Of a stretch of DNA of 64,000 nt, positions 1 through 8,037 are shown piece after piece. The translations under genes and the position numbers were made by a program. The stretch spans positions 1 to 64,000 of the forward strand of contig JAMPFE010000008.1 in the NCBI GenBank assembly GCA_023664705.1, in the 5' to 3' direction. The stretch comes from Lachnospiraceae bacterium. GTDB taxonomy: Bacteria; Bacillota; Clostridia; Oscillospirales; Ruminococcaceae. Within the stretch, counting starts at the first letter, position 1. Each line of letters begins with the position of its first letter. The notes below the pieces were generated by a model. It saw nothing but the letters and a program-made list of their open reading frames with translations, did no database searches and was not told the origin of the DNA.

Positions 1-125
1 TTAAGGCGAAAGCGGCGGCAAACGGCGCGGAGTTCGCTGTGCTGATAAAGGGCTTTTCGGGCTCGGCGCTTTCGGACGTGCAGAGGGCGTTTAAGGAGGC
101 GGGCATAACGGTATACCCGCAGTAA
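1..125 (+). CDS. C-terminal end of an unidentified protein (partial)
   Basis: Only the last 40 codons are in the window, in the frame that starts at base 3 and stops at TAA 123-125. The visible tail ends in AFKEAGITVYPQ and is a mixed alpha/beta type sequence with no motif I can name. It lies 49 bp upstream of yajC on the same strand, so the two may be co-transcribed. In many bacteria tgt precedes yajC, but this tail does not look like Tgt. The function is unknown. Confidence 0.6.
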   Translation, partial: KAKAAANGAEFAVLIKGFSGSALSDVQRAFKEAGITVYPQ

Positions 126-174
126 TGATTATTGCCCGAAAGGGTCAATATACAAAGGAAAATGGAGGACAACT

Positions 175-564
175 ATGAATTTGCTTAATTTTATTTCGTC
201 GGCGACAGCGTCGGCGGACACGACACAGGCGGGCGGGCTTGCCGCTATTCTCGGCATGGTTTTGCCGCTCGGCGTTATGGTGCTTATCTTCTGGTTTTTG
301 ATAATAAGACCCGAAAAGAAGCGCAACAAGGAGATGCAGAATATGCTCAACAGCCTGCAGGTGGCGGACGAGGTGGTCACGAACGGCGGCATTATCGGGC
401 GCGTGCTTTCCGTGCAGAAGGACACCGTGCTTATCGAGACGGGCTCCGACCGCACGAAGATACGCGTGGTGAAGTCCGCTATCGCGAAGTGCAATACGGA
501 GCATGAAAACGACGCTCCCGCGGTCGAGGCGAAAAAGACCAAGGGCAAGACCGAGATAAAGTGA
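175..564 (+). CDS. yajC: Preprotein translocase subunit YajC
   Basis: YajC is the small accessory subunit that joins SecDF to the SecYEG channel in the inner membrane. The 129-residue product has the family layout: a short outside N-terminus, one membrane helix at about residues 24-45, then the basic stretch RPEKKRNKEM and the conserved core ADEVVTNGGIIGRV at about 63-77. A charged Glu/Lys tail follows. The ATG is preceded by GGAGG at the right distance. Its stop codon overlaps the start of the next gene (TGATG), so translation of the TetR gene is probably coupled to it. secDF is not in this window. Confidence 0.93.
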   Translation: MNLLNFISSATASADTTQAGGLAAILGMVLPLGVMVLIFWFLIIRPEKKRNKEMQNMLNSLQVADEVVTNGGIIGRVLSVQKDTVLIETGSDRTKIRVVKSAIAKCNTEHENDAPAVEAKKTKGKTEIK

Positions 565-1157
565 TGCAGAGCGATCTGCGGGTCGTAAAGACGCGGCGCA
601 TTATCCGAAACGCGCTTTTTGAGCTTATGGGCGAAAAGCCGCTGGCGAAGATAGCGATATCGGAGATATGCGCGCGCGCCGAGATAAACCGAAAGACCTT
701 TTACCGTCACTACCGCGAGGTCGGCGACGTTATCACGGAGCTTGAAAACGAGATACTCGGAGAGTTTGCCGCGATAATGCGCACGGGCAACAAGAGCGTG
801 CTGGACACGGGCGCGGCTATCCGCGACATAAGCGCCGTTATAGAGCGGCGGCGGGAGTTTTTCGCGGGGCTGATGAAGCTCAATCCCGACCTGTTCAGCA
901 ACGGCAAGATAAAGGCGACGCTTTGCAGAATGATATACGTGTCGCTGAAAACCGCGGGCGCCGTCGAGGACGAGACGACGCTGCGCGCCGCCGCGGAATT
1001 TACCGTTTCGGGGGTGCTGTCGCTGTACGCGGCGTGGTTCGACGGGGGCTGTACGGGCGACCTCGCGTTTCTGACGGAGGTCTCGGTGAAGATGACGACA
1101 AAGGGACTTTCGGCGTTCGTTTCGGAGGAGAAGCTCTCCGAAATGAGACTTGAATAA
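564..1157 (+). CDS. TetR/AcrR family transcriptional regulator
   Basis: The 197-residue protein has an N-terminal TetR helix-turn-helix at about residues 20-45, including IAISEICARAEINRKTFYRHY, whose end matches the family signature TFYxHF/Y. The C-terminal two thirds is a variable all-helical ligand and dimer domain. A GTG at 561 is also possible, but ATG 564 gives the usual one-base stop-start overlap with yajC. It precedes bioY by 23 bp, so it may control bioY and the transporter after it, or itself. The ligand cannot be predicted. Confidence 0.85.
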   Translation: MQSDLRVVKTRRIIRNALFELMGEKPLAKIAISEICARAEINRKTFYRHYREVGDVITELENEILGEFAAIMRTGNKSVLDTGAAIRDISAVIERRREFFAGLMKLNPDLFSNGKIKATLCRMIYVSLKTAGAVEDETTLRAAAEFTVSGVLSLYAAWFDGGCTGDLAFLTEVSVKMTTKGLSAFVSEEKLSEMRLE

Positions 1158-1180
1158 ATACGTTTGACGAGGGTGATCAT

Positions 1181-1753
1181 ATGAATACCGAAAAAAGGGA
1201 CAGATTGTTTTCTGTGAGGAGCATGGTTTTTATGGCGATTTTCGCGGCGCTTATATGCGTTGCCGCGCCGTTTTCCGTGCCGCTGCCGGGGCTTGTGCCC
1301 ATATCGTTGGGAACTTTTGCCATTTATCTTACGGGAGCGATGCTCGGCGGAAAGCGCGGGGCTGTGGCGGTGTGCGTGTATATAATGCTCGGGGCGGTCG
1401 GGCTGCCCGTGTTTACGGGTTTTGCGGGCGGGCTCGCTAAGCTGTTCGGACCTACGGGCGGCTATATAGTGGGATATATACCGCTTGTGCTGCTGACGGG
1501 GATATTCTCGGAGATGCCGTCGAAAAGGCATTGGACGATGCCCGCGGGAATGGCGCTCGGAACGATAGTCATGTACGCGTTCGGAACGGCGTGGTTTATG
1601 ATAATGAACGGCTCGCCGCTGCAAACGGCGCTTATGAGCTGCGTTGCGCCGTTCCTTATCGGGGACGCGGTAAAGATAGCGCTTTCGACGGTCATTGCGG
1701 CGCCGTTGAGGGCGCGGCTGAACGCCGTCATAAGCTCGGGGCGCGGCAAATGA
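1181..1753 (+). CDS. bioY: Biotin transporter BioY (ECF S component)
   Basis: BioY is the membrane substrate-capture subunit of the energy-coupling-factor biotin importer. The 190-residue protein has about six membrane helices. It shows the family features PVPISLGTFAIYLTGAMLGG-like (here LVPISLGTFAIYLTGAMLGG, about residues 38-57) and LFGPTGGYIVGY near residue 90. ECF ATPases and the T subunit are not adjacent, as is usual for group II S components that share one ECF module. The end overlaps the next gene by ATGA. No biotin operator (BirA site) was recognised upstream; the TetR gene before it is the obvious candidate regulator. Confidence 0.93.
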   Translation: MNTEKRDRLFSVRSMVFMAIFAALICVAAPFSVPLPGLVPISLGTFAIYLTGAMLGGKRGAVAVCVYIMLGAVGLPVFTGFAGGLAKLFGPTGGYIVGYIPLVLLTGIFSEMPSKRHWTMPAGMALGTIVMYAFGTAWFMIMNGSPLQTALMSCVAPFLIGDAVKIALSTVIAAPLRARLNAVISSGRGK

Positions 1754-2715
1754 GCTCCGCGCTTGTAATCGCCTTTCAGGCGGCGGTGATGTTCATACTG
1801 TTGGCGTTCGGCTGGCTTCTGTACAAGAAAAAGCTCCTCGGGGACGAGGCGACGCGGCAGCTGTCGAACATCGCGATAACCATTATAAATCCGATAGTTA
1901 TCTTCAACGCATATCAGACGGATTTTGCCCCGCAGCTGTTTAGGGGGCTTATGTACGCGCTTTTGCTGGCGTTTATCGCGCAGACGATACTTGTCTGCTC
2001 GGCGTATATCATGGTGAGGGCTGGGCACGGGAGCTTCGAGGTGGAGCGCTTTGCGCTGGGCTACTCGAACTGCGCGTTTATGGGGATACCGCTCGTTGAG
2101 GCGACGTTCGGCTCGGAGGGCGTTTTCTACCTTACGGCGTTTATCACGGCGTTCAACGTGTTTATGTGGACGCACGGCGTGGTGCTTATGGGCGGCTCGG
2201 GCGAAAAAAAGACCGCAGCCGACCGCGCTAAGGCGGTCTTGAAGATACTGCTCTCGCCCGCGATACTGTCGATAGTGCTGGGGCTGATATTCTTCTTTAC
2301 GGGCTTGAGAATGCCGTCCGTAATACAGCAGCCGCTGAACTACCTCGGCGCGATGAACACGCCGCTCGCGATGCTGGTTTCGGGCGCGACGATAGCCAAG
2401 TCGGGGCTGCTCGACGGGCTGAAAAACAAGCGGATATACTTTTTGCAGATGTTTAAGCTGCTTATCGTGCCTATGCTGCTGACGGCGCTGTATGTGCCGA
2501 TGGAGCTTTTCGGCGTGAGCCCGATAGTCATCAAAACGACGCTCCTTGCCGCAGCGGCGCCGACGGCTTCCTCGACGATAATGTTCGCGTACAAATTCGG
2601 CAAAGACGAGGGCTATGCGTCAAATCACTTCGCGATGTCGACGCTCGCGGGGATAGTTACCATGCCGCTTGTGCTGGCGTTTGCGCAGATGCTGGAACGG
2701 CTTTTCATTCCGTGA
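1750..2715 (+). CDS. AEC (auxin efflux carrier) family transporter
   Basis: This is a 321-residue integral membrane protein with about ten hydrophobic helices in two halves. It has the AEC/BART-type pattern: a helix that ends in an Asn-Pro turn (IINPIVIFNAY, near residue 40) and a central GYSNCAFMGIPLVEATFG segment. The C-terminal half repeats the fold with LAAAAPTASSTIMFAYKFG. AEC proteins export or exchange organic acids and related anions; the substrate is not predictable. The ATG at 1750 overlaps the bioY stop (ATGA), so the two are translationally coupled. A longer upstream reading frame exists, but it runs inside bioY and is not used. Confidence 0.88.
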   Translation: MSSALVIAFQAAVMFILLAFGWLLYKKKLLGDEATRQLSNIAITIINPIVIFNAYQTDFAPQLFRGLMYALLLAFIAQTILVCSAYIMVRAGHGSFEVERFALGYSNCAFMGIPLVEATFGSEGVFYLTAFITAFNVFMWTHGVVLMGGSGEKKTAADRAKAVLKILLSPAILSIVLGLIFFFTGLRMPSVIQQPLNYLGAMNTPLAMLVSGATIAKSGLLDGLKNKRIYFLQMFKLLIVPMLLTALYVPMELFGVSPIVIKTTLLAAAAPTASSTIMFAYKFGKDEGYASNHFAMSTLAGIVTMPLVLAFAQMLERLFIP

Positions 2716-2765
2716 TATGTGCAAAATCGCCAAAATCGCATAGGAAAATTTGTGCGAAATTAGAG

Positions 2766-2794
2766 TTGAAAAAGAAAGCGGAAAATGTTATAAT
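2766..2794 (+). promoter_or_regulatory. Sigma-A-type promoter for a non-coding unit
   Basis: TTGAAA (2766-2771) and a perfect TATAAT (2789-2794) are separated by 17 bp. No ORF with a ribosome site follows before the terminator at 2920-2952, so the promoter appears to serve an RNA gene. Confidence 0.75.
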
Positions 2795-2799
2795 TTAAT

Positions 2800-2952
2800 T
2801 GCAATAAGTTAGCGAGATAGTATTAAGCTCTATGCTTACATACTTCTTAATATATTTTCCCCAATTATTTTCAGTCTGGCCTGTTTTCCCCAAACGGGTC
2901 GACGGCTTGATTTGACTTTCCGCGGACACCCCCTTGTCTGCGGCTTTTTTTT
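2800..2952 (+). ncRNA. Candidate small non-coding RNA, about 150 nt
   Basis: The unit begins just after a strong promoter and ends in a canonical terminator, with no credible reading frame between. It can form a hairpin with arms TATTAAG (2821-2827) and CTTAATA (2846-2852) around a smaller TATG/CATA hairpin. A pyrimidine-rich stretch with TTTTCCCC twice and then the terminator stem follow. Size and isolation would fit a housekeeping RNA such as 6S RNA, but I could not draw the 6S open-promoter-like bubble with confidence, so the identity is open. Confidence 0.55.
2920..2952 (+). terminator. Rho-independent terminator of the small RNA
   Basis: CCGCGGACA (2920-2928) pairs with TGTCTGCGG (2935-2943) around a C-rich loop, followed by C and eight T. 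Confidence 0.85.
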
Positions 2953-2968
2953 GCCTTTTTGCAGCGGA

Positions 2969-3006
2969 AACCCCGTCTCGGCGGCGCCTTGACGGGGTTG
3001 CTTTTT
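2969..3006. terminator. Hairpin terminator between the small RNA unit and the ABC permease gene
   Basis: AACCCCGTC (2969-2977) pairs with GACGGGGTT (2991-2999) and is followed by GCTTTTT on the plus strand. It sits directly after the stop of the minus-strand permease gene, so it probably ends that operon too. Confidence 0.65.
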
Positions 3007-3009
3007 GCC

Positions 3010-3882
3010 TTAAAACTCGGGCTTTTCGTCCTCTGTGTTGTCTATCCTCTTTGCGTTGAGCACTCCAAGCGAAAGGAAGTACATCATCACGGCGACGATT
3101 ATCGACAGAGCAATGCCCACTATAATGCTCGGCGTTGACGCGCCGAGGTCAAAATCCTCCGCGGTCATATAATTCGGGAGGATCGTCAGCGTGAACGGGT
3201 TGTAGTCCGTGAGACCCATGGACATAAAAATCGACCGCAGGAACGACTGCCCGATGTATATCAGCACGGTCGCCACGCCCGGGCGCGAGGTGCAGAGCCC
3301 GATGCACAGGAACACGCACGTGATGAACAGCGTGTACACCGCGGTCATAAGCGAAATAAGCAGGATAATGCCGCCCGAGGTCTTGTTTTCCGCGAAAAGC
3401 GCGTTGCAGAGGAGACCCGCCGTAACGCCGCTGATAAGCGTTGTCCCGAACACGATGAGCGGGTAGATGACGAATTTCGGGATAAGGTAGTTTTTGTACT
3501 CCAGTCCGCTGCACATCGGCACTATCATGGCGCGCTTTTTCTGCTCGCCGCCCGCCGCGGACATCAGTATCATCATCACTATCAGAAGCGACGCTCCGCA
3601 GAAGCTGCTCACGGTCAGGACGAACATCATGCCAGCGTCGGCGTACACGCTCAACATCTCGTCGAAGCTTACGCTGCCCATAAGCCCGCCTAAGTCGTCA
3701 ATGCCGTCCATTGTCACGGCAGCGAGCGAGGTCGGGTCTACCATCTCCAGAACCACCGCGACGAATTTGAACATAAGAGGGCTTGAGAGCGCGAACGAGA
3801 ATATCGCGGCTATCACGCCGAAAATGCGCCCCGTGCGCGCGAACTGCGACCATTCCTTTTTAAAGCTGTATTTCAATTGCAT
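3010..3882 (-). CDS. ABC-2 type transporter permease
   Basis: This is the membrane subunit of an ABC exporter: 290 residues with about six hydrophobic segments. They include a first helix near residues 20-45, a cluster at about 100-210, and a last helix with SIIVAVMMYFLSLGVLNAKR near the C-terminus. It follows the ATPase gene with one base between, so the two form a transcription unit. The substrate is unknown; such two-gene exporters often handle antimicrobial peptides or lipids. No lipobox or enzyme domain is present. Confidence 0.85.
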   Translation of the reverse strand: MQLKYSFKKEWSQFARTGRIFGVIAAIFSFALSSPLMFKFVAVVLEMVDPTSLAAVTMDGIDDLGGLMGSVSFDEMLSVYADAGMMFVLTVSSFCGASLLIVMMILMSAAGGEQKKRAMIVPMCSGLEYKNYLIPKFVIYPLIVFGTTLISGVTAGLLCNALFAENKTSGGIILLISLMTAVYTLFITCVFLCIGLCTSRPGVATVLIYIGQSFLRSIFMSMGLTDYNPFTLTILPNYMTAEDFDLGASTPSIIVGIALSIIVAVMMYFLSLGVLNAKRIDNTEDEKPEF

Positions 3883-3883
3883 T

Positions 3884-4774
3884 TCAGCCCACCACCTTTC
3901 CGAAGACCTCTTCGAGCGTCGCCGTGCCGATATTAAAGCTCTCGGCGATCATATCGCTGTCCGCGAGGAGCTTTATAAGCCGCCGCGCGGTCTCCTCGGC
4001 ATTGTCCGTGCCGAAACGGAACTGCCCCGTTTCGTTGTCGAACTCGGCGCGCGCGAAGTCTGTCTTCAGCAGCGCTATCTTGTTCTCCTGCGTGAGATTG
4101 CGGACCTTCAGATTTACAACGTCGCCGCCGTATTTCCTCAGTATCTCGCCTATCTCGCCCTCCTCGGCGAGAACGCCGCCGTTCATAATGCCGATACGGT
4201 TGGCGACGCGCTCTACGTCCGACAGTATGTGCGTCGAAAGCACGATAGTGCAGCCCATTGATTTCAGCCTGTTGATGATGTTTATGACCTCAACGCGCCC
4301 CTGCGGGTCGAGTGCGGAGGTGGGCTCGTCGAAAATGAGCAGCTCGGGATTTCGGAAAATCGCCGCGCCCATTCCGAGCCTTTGCGTCATACCGCGCGAA
4401 AAGCCCTTGGAGCGCCTGTCCGCCGCGTCGCGCAAGCCCACTATCTCAAGAACCTCGTCGGTGCGCTTGGCGATGTCGCCCTCGTAGTTCACGCACGCCG
4501 CGATGTATTCGAGATACTCCCGCGCGGTCATATACGCGAAGATAGTCGGGCTTTCGGGCAGGTAGCCGATCTTTATTCTGCGTTCGCCGTGGCCGAGCTG
4601 TATGTCGCCCTCATCTTTCGGGATAACGTTCGCGATGATGTTCATCGTGGTCGTTTTTCCGCAGCCGTTGCGCCCGAGAAAGCCGTAGACGTCCCCGTCG
4701 TAAATATCCATATTCAGCCCGCGCAGCACGGGAAAGCTTTTGTAGCCTTTCTTTAAATTCCTTATCGTGACCAT
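3884..4774 (-). CDS. ABC transporter ATP-binding protein
   Basis: This is the 296-residue energising subunit of the exporter. Walker A is GRNGCGKTT (Lys about residue 40), the signature is KGFSRGMTQR (a variant of LSGGQ typical of ABC-2 exporters), Walker B is LLIFDEPTSALD, and the switch His lies in VLSTHIL. The reading frame extends 24 codons upstream. The start MVTIRNLKK is chosen because AAGGAG lies just before it and matches the family N-terminus. It is transcribed from the promoter at 4953-4981 through a leader of about 170 nt that holds two strong hairpins. Confidence 0.92.
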   Translation of the reverse strand: MVTIRNLKKGYKSFPVLRGLNMDIYDGDVYGFLGRNGCGKTTTMNIIANVIPKDEGDIQLGHGERRIKIGYLPESPTIFAYMTAREYLEYIAACVNYEGDIAKRTDEVLEIVGLRDAADRRSKGFSRGMTQRLGMGAAIFRNPELLIFDEPTSALDPQGRVEVINIINRLKSMGCTIVLSTHILSDVERVANRIGIMNGGVLAEEGEIGEILRKYGGDVVNLKVRNLTQENKIALLKTDFARAEFDNETGQFRFGTDNAEETARRLIKLLADSDMIAESFNIGTATLEEVFGKVVG

Positions 4775-4855
4775 AGATTTTCTCCTTAACTTAAGAGTGT
4801 GAAAATGGGTTGTGAAAACCCCGCGGCTTTTTGCGGTTTTGCGCAAAGCGCAAAA

Positions 4856-4919
4856 TTGAAATGCCTTTAGGGCATTTCAAAGCAAAAAACGCAAGGGTCA
4901 TCGGCTGTAAGCCGATGAC
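4856..4919. repeat. Two perfect hairpins in the leader of the ABC exporter operon
   Basis: TTGAAATGCC/GGCATTTCAA (4856-4880, loop of 5) and GTCATCGGCT/AGCCGATGAC (4897-4919, loop of 3) are both perfect ten-base-pair stems. They lie between the minus-strand promoter and the ATPase start. Neither is followed by a T-run on either strand, so simple termination is unlikely. Confidence 0.7.
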
Positions 4920-4942
4920 TGGCTGTTAATATTGTGTATGTA

Positions 4943-4981
4943 CTGTATATACAGCATATCACAACGGCGCGTGTTTGTCAA
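4943..4981 (-). promoter_or_regulatory. Promoter with palindromic operator for the ABC exporter operon
   Basis: On the minus strand TTGACA (4981-4976) and TATGCT (4958-4953) are 17 bp apart. The perfect palindrome CTGTATATACAG (4943-4954) overlaps the -10 and the start point. This is the place and type of site used by GntR/YtrA-family repressors of ABC-2 exporter operons, but no such regulator gene lies next to it. Confidence 0.7.
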
Positions 4982-5015
4982 GGGGTTTTTGAAAATTTTT
5001 TCATATTTTTAGCCC

Positions 5016-5044
5016 TTTACATTATGCTCGTTTTGTGGTACAAT
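5016..5044 (+). promoter_or_regulatory. Promoter for the HAD phosphatase gene and purD
   Basis: TTTACA (5016-5021) and TACAAT (5039-5044) are 17 bp apart. The expected start point near 5051 leaves only about ten bases of leader before the TTG start, with GGGTGAT serving as the ribosome site. Confidence 0.6.
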
Positions 5045-5061
5045 ATAATCGGGTGATTTTT

Positions 5062-5610
5062 TTGAACAAGAGATTTTACATATTCGACCTTGACGGCACT
5101 CTCTGCGACAGCATGGGGCTGTGGCGAGCGGAAACGGAGCATATCGAAAATTTCCGCGACCCCGGGCTTATGGAGCCCGCTTATCGGAAAATGCGCGTGC
5201 ATTACCGAAACGAGGTCAAATTAAAGGACGGCGTTCGGGAATTTCTGGAAAACGCGCGCGCCGCGGGCGTCAAGATGTGCATAGCCACGGGAACGCGCCG
5301 CGACGTTGCCGAGCCGTTCCTCGAAAAAACGGGGATAATGGAGTTTATGGAGTTCTTTATCGACTGCCACGAGATAGGGCGCTTTAAGGAGCACCCCGAC
5401 ATCTACCTGCAAAGCGCGGAGCGCCTCGGCGCGGCAATAGAGGACTGCGCGGTGTTCGAGGATTCCGAATACAGCGCCGAGACCGCCAAAAACGCGGGCT
5501 TTTACGTTGTCGGCATTATCGACGAGGTAACGGGTGCGGAGGGCGACGTGCGCGGGTTTTCGGATATTGCCGTAAAGGACTGGCGGGAGCTTTTGCTTAC
5601 GCGCGTATAA
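5062..5610 (+). CDS. HAD-family hydrolase (phosphatase-like)
   Basis: The 182-residue protein has the HAD core: motif I FDLDGTLCDS near the N-terminus (nucleophile and acid Asp), motif II ATGTR near residue 78, motif III Lys in GRFKEHPDIY, and motif IV FEDSEYSAETAKNAG. This is the beta-phosphoglucomutase/phosphoglycolate phosphatase-like subfamily with a small helical cap. The start is taken as TTG 5062 because GGGTGAT lies five bases upstream; GTG 5053 would overlap that site. It is followed by purD after 33 bp. The substrate is unknown, though a small phosphorylated metabolite is likely. Confidence 0.85.
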   Translation: MNKRFYIFDLDGTLCDSMGLWRAETEHIENFRDPGLMEPAYRKMRVHYRNEVKLKDGVREFLENARAAGVKMCIATGTRRDVAEPFLEKTGIMEFMEFFIDCHEIGRFKEHPDIYLQSAERLGAAIEDCAVFEDSEYSAETAKNAGFYVVGIIDEVTGAEGDVRGFSDIAVKDWRELLLTRV

Positions 5611-5643
5611 TAATGTTATTTTTTTGGAAAGGACGTTTTTAAT

Positions 5644-6915
5644 ATGAATATTCTGATAATAGGCGGCGGCGGCCGTGAACACGCGATAGCGGCGGCGCTG
5701 GCGAAGTCGCCTAAGGTCGACAAGCTGTACTGCGCTCCGGGGAACGGCGGCATTTCGGCGCTCGCGGAGTGTTTCCCCGAGGTCAAGGCGACCGACCTCG
5801 AGGGCGTTCTGGCGCTTGCCGAGAGACTTAAGCCCGATTATGTCTTTGTCGCTCCCGACGACCCGCTCGTAATGGGCATGGTCGACAGGCTGGAGGAAAA
5901 GGGCTTCAGGACGTTCGGGCCGAGGGCGAACGCGGCGATAATCGAGGGGAGCAAGGCGTTCTCGAAGGGGCTGATGAAGAAGTACGGCATACCCACAGCG
6001 GCGTATGAGACGTTCACGGACGAGGACAAGGCGGCCGCGTACATAAAGGCTCGGAACAGCTACCCCGCCGTTATCAAGGCGGACGGTCTGGCGCTCGGCA
6101 AGGGCGTTATCATCGCAAAGGACTTCGACGAGGCAAAAGCCGCCGTTCATTCCATGCTCGTTGACGGAAAATTCGGCAAGAGCGGCTCGGAGATAGTCGT
6201 CGAGGAGTTTATGGACGGCACGGAGGTGACTGTGCTGGCGTTTACGGACGGCAAGAGCGTAAAGCCCATGGTGTCGTCAATGGATCACAAGCGTGCCTAC
6301 GACAACGACGAGGGGCTGAACACGGGCGGCATGGGGACTATCGCGCCGAACCCCTTGTACACTCCCGAGATCGCAAGCGAGTGCATGGAAAAAATATTCC
6401 TGCCGACCGTAAAGGCAATGAGCGCCGAGGGCAGACCGTTCAAGGGGTGCCTGTATTTCGGGCTTATGCTGACGAAAAACGGCGCGAAGGTCGTGGAGTA
6501 CAACTGCCGTTTCGGCGACCCCGAGACGCAGGTGGTGCTGCCGCTGCTGGAGACGGACTTGGTCGACATTATGGAGGCTATCACCGAGGAGCGCCTCGGG
6601 GAGCTCGACATCAAGTGGAGCGATAAGGCATGCGCGTGCGTCGTAATGGCGAGCGGCGGCTATCCCGAGAAATACGAGACGGGCAAGGAGATAAGCGGTC
6701 TCGATGAAAATGGGCAGGTTGACGGAGCTTACGTTTACCACGCGGGTACAAAGCTTGTTGACGGGAAATACCTCACGAGCGGCGGCAGAGTTCTCGGCGT
6801 TACCTCGTCGGGCAGCGACCTTAAGACGGCGCTGAACAATGCATACGGGGCGGTCGGGAAAATTTCGTTCGAGAATGCTCACTATCGCAAGGATATAGGA
6901 AAGAAAGCACTATGA
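5644..6915 (+). CDS. purD: Phosphoribosylamine--glycine ligase
   Basis: PurD (GAR synthetase) makes the second step of purine synthesis, joining glycine to phosphoribosylamine with ATP. The 423 residues match the family length. IIGGGGREHAIAAAL at the N-terminus, the ATP-grasp core with GLALGKGVIIAKD near residue 155, DHKRAYDNDEGLNTGGMGT near 215-235, and CRFGDPETQ near 290 are all present. A strong GGAAAGG site precedes the ATG. Its stop overlaps the next gene by ATGA. No other pur genes are in the window. Confidence 0.96.
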   Translation: MNILIIGGGGREHAIAAALAKSPKVDKLYCAPGNGGISALAECFPEVKATDLEGVLALAERLKPDYVFVAPDDPLVMGMVDRLEEKGFRTFGPRANAAIIEGSKAFSKGLMKKYGIPTAAYETFTDEDKAAAYIKARNSYPAVIKADGLALGKGVIIAKDFDEAKAAVHSMLVDGKFGKSGSEIVVEEFMDGTEVTVLAFTDGKSVKPMVSSMDHKRAYDNDEGLNTGGMGTIAPNPLYTPEIASECMEKIFLPTVKAMSAEGRPFKGCLYFGLMLTKNGAKVVEYNCRFGDPETQVVLPLLETDLVDIMEAITEERLGELDIKWSDKACACVVMASGGYPEKYETGKEISGLDENGQVDGAYVYHAGTKLVDGKYLTSGGRVLGVTSSGSDLKTALNNAYGAVGKISFENAHYRKDIGKKAL

Positions 6916-8027
6916 ATTACAACTACGTAGCTCCCTGTCACTTTGGGCTGGAGAAAACGCTCTCGTTTGAGCTGAAAAAAATCGGCGCCGAAAACGTCCG
7001 CGCGGAAAACGGGCGCGTGTTCTTTTCGGGCGGCGCGGATATTTGCGCGAAAGCCAACGTCTTTTCGCGGACTGCGGAGCGCGTCTGCGTGGTGCTCGGG
7101 CAGTTCCGCGCGGAGACGTTCGACGAGCTTTTCGAGGGCATAAAAAGGCTCCCGCTGTCGGAGTTCATCGGGAAAAACGACAGCTTCCCGAACAGCGGAC
7201 ACTCGCTCAATTCCAAGCTGTCGAGCGTTCCCGCGGTGCAGAAGATAGTCAAAAAGGCTATGGCTGTGAACCTCGGCGGGGCTTACGGGCTGAACACGCT
7301 GCCCGAAACGGGCGCGCTTTGCCGTATACGCTTTTCGCTGATGAAGGACGAGCTTACGCTTATGCTCGACACGAGCGGAAACGGGCTGCACAAGCGCGGC
7401 TACCGCAGGGAAAGCAACACCGCGCCGATACGCGAGACGCTCGCGGCGGGCATTGTCGATATAGCGCGGGTGCGCGAGGGCGATACGGTCTGCGACCCGT
7501 TCTGCGGCTCGGGAACGCTGCTGATAGAGGCGGCGATGAAGGCGCTGAACGTCGCGCCGGGGCTGAACAGGCGTTTCGCGGGGGAGAGTATGAGATTCAT
7601 TCCCCAAAGCGCTTGGAAAAACGCTCGCGAGGAGGCGCGCTCCCTTATAAAAGCGGAGAGCGGCTTCCGCGCCGTCGGCTTCGACGTCGACGGGGAGTGC
7701 GTGGAGCTCACCCTCGCGAACGCAAAGATAGCGGGCGTCGGCAAATTTATTACGGCGGAGCGCCGCGACATCCGCGATTTCGTTTACCCGAGCGAGAGCG
7801 TTAAAATAATAACGAACCCGCCCTACGGCGAGCGTATGCTGGAGATTTCCGAGGCGCGGGAGTTATACAGGGCAATGGGCGAAAGGCTTCTTCCGCTGAA
7901 CGGCAGCGCGCTTTACGTGATAACTCCCGACGGGGAGTTCGAGGACGTTTTCGGCGCGAAAGCCGACAAAAACCGCAAGCTTTACAACGGAATGATGATG
8001 TGCAGATTATATTCTTATTTCAGGTGA
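6912..8027 (+). CDS. THUMP-domain class I SAM-dependent RNA methyltransferase (RlmL-like)
   Basis: The 371-residue protein has an N-terminal THUMP-type RNA-binding region (about residues 1-160). The Rossmann methyltransferase domain carries CDPFCGSGTLLIEAA near residue 196 (SAM binding) and the catalytic motif TNPPYGERM near 298, typical of N2-guanine methylation. This is the Firmicutes family related to the RlmL N-terminal half, which modifies 23S rRNA. The start overlaps the purD stop (ATGA), which supports co-translation. Confidence 0.88.
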   Translation: MNYNYVAPCHFGLEKTLSFELKKIGAENVRAENGRVFFSGGADICAKANVFSRTAERVCVVLGQFRAETFDELFEGIKRLPLSEFIGKNDSFPNSGHSLNSKLSSVPAVQKIVKKAMAVNLGGAYGLNTLPETGALCRIRFSLMKDELTLMLDTSGNGLHKRGYRRESNTAPIRETLAAGIVDIARVREGDTVCDPFCGSGTLLIEAAMKALNVAPGLNRRFAGESMRFIPQSAWKNAREEARSLIKAESGFRAVGFDVDGECVELTLANAKIAGVGKFITAERRDIRDFVYPSESVKIITNPPYGERMLEISEARELYRAMGERLLPLNGSALYVITPDGEFEDVFGAKADKNRKLYNGMMMCRLYSYFR

Positions 8028-8037
8028 GCAAACGATT

